64,000 bases of DNA, taken from Tigriopus japonicus (lineage: Eukaryota > Arthropoda > Copepoda > Harpacticoida > Harpacticidae). Location: assembly GCA_010645155.1 (NCBI GenBank), contig JAAGOF010000100.1, positions 915,995 through 979,994 on the forward strand, read 5' to 3'. The notes under the pieces are model-generated. The model ran no database searches. It saw only the letters and a list, made by a program, of their open reading frames with translations, and had not been told where the DNA came from. This document shows positions 56,930 through 64,000 of the stretch, in pieces; the first letter of the stretch is position 1, and every line of letters begins with the position of its first letter. Made by a program: the position numbers and the translations under genes.

Positions 56930-57210
56930 ACCAATCAAGATAGAAGGACTGCTTGTTAGAGAACTCATTTCCAGGAAAGAATTTCCTTTTTTAATTGCGG
57001 CAAAATATTTGCACTTGTCTCTGAATTGTTATTATGGCCAACACAACAATTTTCAAAAGCTAAGATACCATAGAAAACATCTTTGAGGTCAAGAATTTAA
57101 GTGTTTGCACAACTTCTATCATATGAAGACAATCATGAATCAGATCATTTGAAAATAGGAAATAATTTGCTTTGCTGCTATTAATCCAACTACATTTTCA
57201 AAAAAATGAA
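56930..57210 (+). repeat. Dispersed repeat R1, copy 2
   Basis: This is the inverted counterpart of 9040-9360. Shared phrases include AAGGACTGCTTGTTAGAGAA, CAATTTTCAAAAGCTAAGA, TTGCACAACTTC and ATGAATCAGATCATTTGAAA. Plus-strand frames are broken by stops in this copy, whereas copy 1 stays open, so copy 1 is the better starting point for identification. 57172-57363 is an open frame that extends past the repeat; no family is recognised. Confidence 0.65.
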
Positions 57211-57494
57211 GAAAAGAAATTAGAAGATGAAATGAGTAGGATTTCAACGTGTCAAGCCTTACTCTTCTCACAGAAGCGCCGATTTCCCCTAAGAATCTAC
57301 AGACAGAGACGGTTTGGCCGCAATTCCAGTGAGGGAGACTCCCAGCCCTATGAGGAACCCTAGCGGCGCAACTCTGAAATTGAAACCGAAAAACAGGTAT
57401 TAAACAGATTTTGTTCTAGGGCCGGAGTTGAACCTGTTGACGGCACTCTGACGGTGGTGCTGATCTCGCATTCGGACTTGCTTGAGCTCTGTCA

Positions 57495-58015
57495 CACTTG
57501 TTCCTGTCGTCGGAGGTATTTCGGTCCTTTAATTGCAAAATATGAGTGATGATGGGGAACTTTGGTTATGGGATGGGGGGTGGTTCTATAAGCTCTGAGA
57601 CAACACCGAAGAGCTTCGCACATAGCTGACTTAGAAGAACCACATGTCTGGAAGGTCCTTTTCAGAACTTTCATAGAGGTTTCCGCGGGATTGGCCCGAG
57701 GGTGATTATTTATTTAGAATACTTTAATAGATATTTATGAAGAATATCCTTGGAGAGGCAGAAATCTCCGAAATCTTTTGATTTAAATGCTGGCCCATTA
57801 TCGGATCTCTGTTTGGACGGGTATCCAAATGAGGTGTAGATCTCGCTGAGTGCCGAGATGGTGTCCGCAGAGGACGTGGACGAATGTGGCCACAGGAAAG
57901 CGTGACAAATCACACCTTAGCACGAGAATGTGCAAGTGATCTGGGAATGGGCCAAAATGATCGATAGAGACACATTCCCAAGAAGGAGTGGCAGAGTTGG
58001 TCGGGGGATGATCCC
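57495..58015 (-). pseudogene. Ty3/Gypsy-type integrase core fragment
   Basis: The DDE integrase (rve) of an LTR retrotransposon, which would insert retroelement DNA. On the minus strand, in broken frames: WECVSIDHFGPFPDHLHILV near 57975 (first catalytic Asp), CDLSRFPVATFV, SEIYTSFGYPSKQRSDNGPA near 57815 (second Asp), FKSKDFGDFCLSKDILHKYL, HPRANPAETSMKVLKRTFQ near 57685 (Glu), and EALRCCLRAYRTTPHPITKV near 57610. All three catalytic residues are visible, but at least two frame changes and stops separate the pieces. No LTR, RT or gag was found nearby, so this is an isolated fragment. The flanks contain only simple repeats. Confidence 0.85.
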
Positions 58016-58089
58016 CCGAAAAGAGTCCCGTTTATTCCCCTTGGGATAAACGGCAATTTCCTTCTAGTAGAAAAAGGTATAAACGGGAT

Positions 58090-58215
58090 AAGCGGGATTT
58101 CCTACTTTTCAAGCTTTTTTTCCTACTTTTCAAGTATTTTTTCTCACTCTTCAAGCATTTTTTCGTACCTCACAAGCAATTTTTCCTACGTTTCAAACAT
58201 TTCTTCCTTATATCT
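58090..58215 (+). repeat. Minisatellite, about 24-bp unit
   Basis: About five units of the type TTTTTTCCTACTTTTCAAGC, with spacing near 22-25 bp, starting at about 58105. Variants include TTCTCACTCTTCAAGCATTT and TTTTCCTACGTTTCAAACAT. Non-coding. Confidence 0.8.
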
Positions 58216-58906
58216 AATACCTTCACAAATTGCCCTAACACTATATTTCCCACAAAATCTCACTTTTTTCAACTTTATAATGTTTTCAACACTTATTTAT
58301 TATGTATTATTATTAAAATTATCAAACTAGATAACAAGACAGCCATTGCAAGAAATTATCCTAACAAAGCAATTGTGAATTGTTCCTAATACAACATGCC
58401 ATTCACTTGGTGCTTTTGCTTGGACACTTGAAACAAGTTTTTCAAATGCAATAACTTGTCCTATCTTATGGGTGGGCCTTGCAAGATCTTGCAACACGAG
58501 GTAGAACGAGTTCATTTTCCGCCTACACTTGCCTAAATTTCAAAGTTGCATAACTTTTAACTCAATTGTTTCATTGAGCTGAAAAATTGTAGACAAATTC
58601 TTAAAAATATCAAAAAGAGCACCTGTAAAATATGAATAACATTAAAAGCTTCTGTAAAATATCAATAACAGCTCTTGTAAAATATAACACATTCTCGTGA
58701 ATGGGAGCAAGGATGATCAAATGTGAAGCTGTCTTCGCACTTCAGCAGAAGCGAACTATGGGTGCATCAGCTTATTGAGCGACAGTAGCAACTACTTTTT
58801 CAAGGTCTAATCTAAAGTTCACCTAATTCAAGGTGTGCTAGTGGCATTGACTTCGAGTCAACATTAAGTAAACCTTCTCACTATTTGACCTTAACATAAG
58901 GTTTGA
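58216..58906. other. No gene seen
   Basis: AT-rich; a 62-codon minus-strand frame at 58327-58515 is not recognised. The phrase TGTAAAATAT recurs three times between 58625 and 58683. Confidence 0.5.
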
Positions 58907-59152
58907 TCAACGAGAAACATGACTGGAAGCATGCAAAGAGGGAAGTTCTCCGGCGTCGTTGAAGCATTCCCATTCGAACACTTCAACGCCGATCGAACCA
59001 ACTCCAAGCGAACTTCCTTTCAGTGTTTCTCCGAATCCGCTGTCAAAAAATGTATAAACGGCTGTCAGAGAATCTGTGGTCACGGCAGCTTTTGTGCGTA
59101 AGGAGAGAGGGATAGCTTTAGGCATCTCTACCTCAATCACCTTTGGAGCCAC
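58907..59152 (-). CDS. Hypothetical open frame sharing a motif with 59.6 kb
   Basis: An 81-codon minus-strand frame (MAPKVIEVEMPKAIPLSLRT and onward). Its segment KAAVTTDSLTAVYTFFDSG matches EAAVTADSLTAVYTKIARP on the plus strand at 59587-59643, so the two loci are inverted relatives. Conservation of the amino-acid reading suggests a former coding sequence. No known family is recognised; it could be a duplicated gene fragment or a retroelement segment. Confidence 0.35.
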   Translation of the reverse strand: MAPKVIEVEMPKAIPLSLRTKAAVTTDSLTAVYTFFDSGFGETLKGSSLGVGSIGVEVFEWECFNDAGELPSLHASSHVSR

Positions 59153-59339
59153 TAAGGTCTAACCCCAAACTCGCTCCTTGGGAGTAGACAAGATAACTAC
59201 TTGGGTGGCTTGAGAGAAACACTTTGAAGTCTCAGCTCAGGGCAAGCCAGCTTTGTTGATTCCAAACCTGCCATCTCTTTAGTTGCACACTCATTCTCTC
59301 TCACACTCTCTCTTTGTCTTGAGTCCTTAGTTGCTGCTG

Positions 59340-59540
59340 GTGCTTCCCCTCGCACTTCTTTTTTGTTCTTCTATGTCAACCATTCTCTACGTCGTTTGAC
59401 GCCGTTCAGGGCAACCATGCGCTTGCCGCTTCCCCTCGTACTTCTCCTTTCTTGCACCTCAAGCTTACCAGACATATAAGTACTTCTTCTACGTTCAGTC
59501 CACCGTTCTCTACCTTGTTTGACGACGTTTGGATGAGCTC
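59340..59540 (+). repeat. Direct repeat of about 65 bp
   Basis: GCTTCCCCTCGCACTTCTTT at 59341 and GCTTCCCCTCGTACTTCTCC at 59438 begin two related units. Both go on to CAACCATTCTCTAC or CCACCGTTCTCTAC and TTGACGCCGTT or TTGACGACGTT. The second unit has an insertion of about 35 bp (CCTCAAGCTTACCAGACATA). Upstream lies a CTCTCTCAC-rich stretch at 59290-59320. Confidence 0.6.
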
Positions 59541-59664
59541 ACAGATCGGTGGATGGGCTTGCCCATTTGGCTATGTGTTGACGAAGCTGTCACTGAAGCT
59601 GCTGTGACCGCAGATTCTCTTACGGCCGTTTATACAAAAATTGCACGCCCCCTGACCTGTTCTT
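59525..59664 (+). repeat. Inverted partial copy of the 59.0-kb frame
   Basis: The plus strand reads DELTDRWMGLPIWLCVDEAV then TEAAVTADSLTAVYTKIARP and stops at about 59664. The central 45 bases mirror 59043-59092. Homology is limited to this core, so either both are eroded or only a segment was copied. Confidence 0.45.
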
Positions 59665-60326
59665 GAGCGCGGTTTGAAAAGGGTGCGAGGTTTATATTCT
59701 CTGCTTTCAAAAATTTAGTTTCATCCAGCTCTTCTTGACTATGATTGAGACGAGGTCAAGTTCAAATGCATTTATGTGCGGTCAGCTTGTTGAAATCAAA
59801 ACAAGAAATACTGTTCACAGCTTACAACTGATCACCTCTAAAATCATGTTGTTTTGGATTACACTTGCCAATATGCCCTAGCGTTAACAAGCTACCCGTG
59901 CTTGCCATGGATCCCATGGATGCAGAGTCTCCATATCTTGCTTGCTTTTTTGCGCTAATCTTGCACTTTCGCGCTAATCTTACACTTTTTGGTACTGATG
60001 GATTTCGAGCAAGTTTTCGAGTTTCGAACTCAACGAACCGGACCACCCCGAACTCTCGAGTCTAAAACCGAACCGGAAGACAGACTTTCTTGTCAAAGCG
60101 GTAAAAAATTAGAATTTTGGTTGTGTTTTCAATCCCATCAGTCTCAACATGCCTTGTTAAAAAGTAATCTTCATCCTCCCAATAATACATCATATCATTT
60201 TAATCTCAAATTGTTTTTTCAGTGGAGACTGTTTAATTACTTTACACTCTTTGGTTTATTCTTTACTCGCTCTCTACGATTACCTTTATGGCAAGCCTAC
60301 TTCACATTGGTAGGGTGACTTGAAAC
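59665..60326. other. No firm gene; possible decayed MITE end
   Basis: TACTGATGGATTTCGAGCAA at 59994 resembles the left end of the MITE at 5980 (TACTGATGGGGTTCGAG), followed by several CGAA/TTCG palindromic bits, but no right end or TSD was found. Overlapping frames at 59822-60318 are not recognised. Confidence 0.35.
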
Positions 60327-60551
60327 ATGATCGGTGAAATATTTTGTCAGCTCTTTTTGTATTCCAATCAGTAAGTAATTACCTCATTAATTAGGGCAAT
60401 TTGCAGGCTTTTTTCACTTTATAACATTGCAAATGACTATCCAGACTATCGTGATACTTACCTTGACTCGACTTTGACGCAAACCTCTGACTCCATGGCC
60501 AACCTTGATGATGACACCAAGATCAAGATTGTGACCCTGAGGTTGTTGTAA
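60327..60551 (+). CDS. Possible two-exon small gene, 62 residues
   Basis: The ATG at 60327 begins MIGEIFCQLFLYSN and runs to CA|GTAAGT at 60371. A 36-nt AT-rich stretch ends in TTTGCAG at 60406. The following exon continues in phase through NIANDYPDYRDTYLDSTLTQ, SDSMANLDDDTKIKIVTLRL and a TAA at 60549-60551. Exon lengths (44 and 145 nt) add to 63 codons. The acidic, mixed composition of exon 2 looks like real protein. An intron of 36 nt would be unusually small. Alternatively exon 2 is the last exon of a longer gene. The minus strand also has a donor-like GTCAAG|GTAAGTATC near 60460. No family recognised. Confidence 0.32.
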
Positions 60552-61116
60552 ATTGCGCTTTTCCCCCACATGTAGGCATTGTAAGGATGTGCTCAGAGTT
60601 CCATAGTATTACGATTTTTGGCTTAGTATTGCGTTGCGATAATGGTCCTTGCTTAGGTTTCTGGACCAGAAAGATTATGTCACACTGACTTTTTCTAGGG
60701 AAGTGACATAAACTCTGAGTCAAAAATGGCAGCACTGAAAATTCAAAACACAATAAACATTTCAGACTTTTTTCGCAAAATTTTACCCTGCATGAACAAA
60801 ATTTAGGTGTCTAAGAGCTTGGACTTTAAAATTACCAAAGTTTCGGTGGTTGGTAATTTGAGAGGTTAACTCAACAGCTGACCTCCCTCTTTTTGAGCGT
60901 TTGGCGCGAGAAGCCTGAGACTGTACATCGAGTCAAGGACATCTAGAATAGAGGTGGACTTTTCACGGCACGGCAAAACTGGCCGGATGTGACCCAAATC
61001 AAGTGAAAGGCAAAGATCGAATGCCAATTCAGCCGGAAATTTAGAGCAGCCTCTTTGGTCTTCTGGCTAACTTGGCTGGGGGAACTGCCAAAGATGAGGC
61101 CTCTTCTAGATTAAGG
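60552..61116. other. No gene seen
   Basis: No recognisable ORF; runs into an assembly gap. Confidence 0.5.
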
Positions 61117-61723
61117 NNNNNNNNNNNNNNNNNNNNNNNNNNNNNNNNNNNNNNNNNNNNNNNNNNNNNNNNNNNNNNNNNNNNNNNNNNNNNNNNNNNN
61201 NNNNNNNNNNNNNNNNNNNNNNNNNNNNNNNNNNNNNNNNNNNNNNNNNNNNNNNNNNNNNNNNNNNNNNNNNNNNNNNNNNNNNNNNNNNNNNNNNNNN
61301 NNNNNNNNNNNNNNNNNNNNNNNNNNNNNNNNNNNNNNNNNNNNNNNNNNNNNNNNNNNNNNNNNNNNNNNNNNNNNNNNNNNNNNNNNNNNNNNNNNNN
61401 NNNNNNNNNNNNNNNNNNNNNNNNNNNNNNNNNNNNNNNNNNNNNNNNNNNNNNNNNNNNNNNNNNNNNNNNNNNNNNNNNNNNNNNNNNNNNNNNNNNN
61501 NNNNNNNNNNNNNNNNNNNNNNNNNNNNNNNNNNNNNNNNNNNNNNNNNNNNNNNNNNNNNNNNNNNNNNNNNNNNNNNNNNNNNNNNNNNNNNNNNNNN
61601 NNNNNNNNNNNNNNNNNNNNNNNNNNNNNNNNNNNNNNNNNNNNNNNNNNNNNNNNNNNNNNNNNNNNNNNNNNNNNNNNNNNNNNNNNNNNNNNNNNNN
61701 NNNNNNNNNNNNNNNNNNNNNNN
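61117..61723. other. Assembly gap (607 N)
   Basis: A run of N. The first 128 bases after it are an exact copy of 63029-63156, which raises doubt about the join. Confidence 0.99.
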
Positions 61724-61851
61724 TTAAGTAGTGAATTTGCGTGTGGGTTAAGGTCCATATGCCATAGGATAGACTTGCACCTTATAATTACAATTGATAT
61801 TGATGCAAACAAGTTGAAAATCTAGATTTCAGACCTAAGGAGGCATTACAA
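61724..61851 (+). repeat. 128-bp exact duplicate, copy 1 (gap edge)
   Basis: It matches 63029-63156 base for base as far as I can see, starting at the first base after the gap (TTAAGTAGTGAATTTGCGTG) and ending in GGAGGCATTACAA. The sequence diverges immediately afterwards. Confidence 0.93.
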
Positions 61852-63028
61852 CGATCAGAATATTGTTAAGAACTTATTTTGCAACATATTGAACAAAACC
61901 TGTCAATGTAAAGTGTAATAAACTTTAAAGCCTTTTGTGAGTGTTCAAATAATTTGTCTGAAAAGAGGATCCAGAATGGCATAAGGTTTTTTCTTAGTTT
62001 TGATTAGAAGATCACATAATCCAGCCTTTCTTCAAACTTTCAAGACACCACAATTGAGGCTTGTCAAGTAAAAAATCTGCTTGCTTTTTCGACTAATATC
62101 AATGAAGACCTTTCAAATAAAATCATTCAGACCGTAAGTGTTTTTCAATAGTCTTAAAACACTACAAGATTGATTTTGTGTGCAGTTTTTCTGATTTGCG
62201 GGAGACACCCTGAAGAAGGAAAACAAGCTCAGTTCTTTTAAGTCGTGCAACAAAGTTCATGTGGCTCATAATTTATAATGAGTGTTTTAGTGTCTATTTT
62301 CCAATGCATCATCATTCCCTAATCAGTGTGTTTTGTTTGAAGTCTTGTAGTGTCTTAGAAAGCTCTCTAGGTGCTCAATGTTCTCATGAAAATCAGAAGT
62401 GCGAGGCCGGCCTCTCAGAAAGCTAACTGAATGAAGGTAAGACGATTAAAACTTTTTTTGAGGATTATGATAAAGTTTCTTAAAGTGTAAATATTATAAA
62501 AGTGTAGCCTGTGCAAAGGAATCTGTTCGTCTGAGTCTGAAGTCTCTTCATCACTTGCGCAAGTCCAGAGTAGCTCTACTCTATTTCCGCGCCCTGTTGT
62601 CTTCCTTCACTCGGCTCTTGCTACCCTCGTTCGGTGTCGTCTTGCTTAAAAATGCCACGCAAATTCATCTTGAAAATGGATTAGGAACCATATTTCCCCC
62701 GGAAATTCTCCCCCGGACTAAAACGCGGAGTTTCATCACGCTCATTCAAGAAACAACTTGAACAACATAACGGCGTTTTTTTTTTGAGCATATCTGTTAC
62801 CCGGCTTGAACAACTTACATAGATTTTGCTCATCCACGCCTTATCCTGAATTTAATTAAGACATGGCAATCTTTATTGCTTATTAGAAATCGATTTTTTA
62901 AGGGTTGTCACCTTGGCATAAATTCATGTTCTAAAAATGATGGTTTCATCTTCGGATTTCAATTATTGTACGATTGTGTCATTGATTTCAGGACAATCTC
63001 AGTATGGGTAAGAGTTGTTCAAGTAGTT
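61852..63028. other. No gene seen
   Basis: AT-rich; 62555-62761 has a short open frame in a less A/T-rich stretch (62560-62740) without recognisable family. CGGAAATTCTCCCCCGGACT near 62700 is locally GC-rich. Confidence 0.45.
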
Positions 63029-63156
63029 TTAAGTAGTGAATTTGCGTGTGGGTTAAGGTCCATATGCCATAGGATAGACTTGCACCTTATAATTACAATT
63101 GATATTGATGCAAACAAGTTGAAAATCTAGATTTCAGACCTAAGGAGGCATTACAA
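63029..63156 (+). repeat. 128-bp exact duplicate, copy 2
   Basis: The second copy of 61724-61851, 1,305 bp downstream in the same orientation. An open frame at 62876-63130 runs into it and is not recognised. Confidence 0.93.
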
Positions 63157-63289
63157 AATTAGTGTTTTGCTTGAAAAATGCATTTTGTCATTCAAATATT
63201 CCAAAAGTGTATCCCAAACCGTTGTCTGAAAATCATTTTATTTAAACTTAAGAATACTATGAGCTAGCATAAATACTGTAATGTATAAG

Positions 63290-63475
63290 GAAGCCAGAGT
63301 GGTCGCGCGTACTAATGCGTTCTTATAAGAGCCGAGGGTAAAAAAAGTGCTTCCCCAGACGGCGTAGGTTCGAATCCTGTTGGGGATCGAATTGAAGCTG
63401 TCGGGAGAAATCCTTGTTTACAGGGAATTGCATTCCTTGTAGCGGTAGTAGAAAATCCGCAACAAACAAACAAAA
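63290..63475 (+). mobile_element. tRNA-derived SINE, full copy (copy c)
   Basis: Head GAAGCCAGAGTGGTCGCGCG with A-box region to about 63320, a (A)7 expansion near 63343, B box GGTTCGAATCC at 63367-63377, body GAAGCTGTCGGGAGAAATCC and tail TTTACAGGGAATTGCATTCC then TTGTAGCGGTAGTAGAAAAT, ending in CAAACAAACAAAAAAAAT. The head is most like a Leu tRNA. The tail shares about 45 bp with the LINE-A end. The minus-strand frame at 63312-63497 is an artefact of the SINE. Confidence 0.85.
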
Positions 63476-63497
63476 AAAATAGTATATAATTCATCAT

Positions 63498-64000
63498 ATA
63501 CGTGTAATGTAATTATGGTCAAGGATGCCTAAATATCCAATTTTTGACTATTTTCCAACGTGCTCCCAAGTTTGACACACAAGGACTTTTAATTTGGCAT
63601 AACCTTCTTTGCTTCTCTTCAGAACTTCATGATTTGAATTGTTATAGAATTTCATGAAAGACTAGTCTAACCTGGATATAAGAACATTCAACAGGAAAAT
63701 ATATCTTGGTATCACGTAAAATACATAGTGAAAGACTAGTCAGTTTTACTTTATTTGTTCATAATGCAATAGTATATTAGAAAGATGTGTTTTAGAGACC
63801 AAATTAAAGATATGAGAACTGTTTCAAAATGTTAAAGTTTATTTTGATTCATTTTGTCTCATTTCTATCGATCTATTGTCAGTTTATTTCTAGGTTAGCT
63901 TATTTTTTTGTAAGTTTCAATGACATTCAAATTTGTCTTAATATTTTCATGTATTCATGTGTTTTCTATTCTTATTTTTTGTTTATGAGTTAGTTCAATG
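63498..64000. other. No gene seen; AT-rich
   Basis: No ORF or repeat recognised. GAAAGACTAGTC occurs twice (63656-63667 and 63730-63741). Confidence 0.5.

Noticed and set aside
59994..60070. Sequence like the left end of the 5980 MITE
   Set aside because: No right terminus or target duplication could be found.
61072..61812. Open frames across the third gap
   Set aside because: Artefact of N.
63312..63497. 61-codon minus-strand frame
   Set aside because: It is the antisense of SINE copy c.
1..64000. CRISPR arrays, bacterial operons, rRNA genes
   Set aside because: No regularly spaced direct repeats with unique spacers and no ribosome-binding-site gene layout; the sequence is clearly eukaryotic. 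No rRNA motifs were recognised.

Overview
This window looks like gene-poor, AT-rich nuclear DNA from an animal, most likely an arthropod. A crustacean such as a copepod is my guess, from the mix of CR1/Jockey-type LINEs, a DD37D (maT) mariner, many hAT-type miniature elements and a tRNA-derived SINE. I cannot name the species. The window carries three assembly gaps (17157-17834, 32698-32868, 61117-61723). I found no multi-exon host gene that I can name.

Layout. 1-8829 is a nest of decayed non-LTR retrotransposons. A 3' fragment of LINE-A lies on the minus strand (1-359). A plus-strand LINE-A has an endonuclease part (about 2010-3010) and an RT part (about 6865-8829), separated by a duplicated block X (3040-3632) and a different LINE, LINE-B (about 3636-6864). 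LINE-B carries a PHD-finger ORF1 and is itself broken by a hAT-type MITE (5980-6277). 9-29 kb is mostly non-coding with scattered non-autonomous DNA elements: hAT-type 14620-15548, 22497-22823 and 27308-27841; a Harbinger-like MITE at 24010-24117; a maT transposase pseudogene at 17835-18739; and a repeat family at 19990-20520 and 23240-23860. 26-38 kb holds the only weak signs of host coding: a possible first exon at 26574, a well-spliced 44-nt internal exon at 29634-29677, and a possible promoter with first exon at 36974-37034.

43.6-45.6 kb holds a second large LINE-A copy (minus strand, intact YADD) inserted into another copy of block X. The X copy at 3 kb is its empty site. 45.6-54.4 kb is rich in inverted-repeat elements: 45599-46812, 47693-48531 (hAT-type), foldback 50751-50977, a Mutator-like element with 164-bp TIRs and a 9-bp TSD at 52538-53281, and a 1,077-bp TIR element at 53307-54383. 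56-64 kb contains tRNA-derived SINE copies whose 3' tail matches LINE-A, a Ty3/Gypsy-type integrase fragment (57495-58015), minisatellites, a possible two-exon small gene (60327-60551), and a 128-bp exact duplication touching the third gap.

The parts fit together as follows. LINE-A probably supplied the retrotransposition machinery for the SINE, because both share a terminal hairpin and tail. The non-autonomous hAT-like elements would have been moved by transposases encoded elsewhere, since none is seen here. All recognisable transposon ORFs carry stops, frameshifts or truncations.
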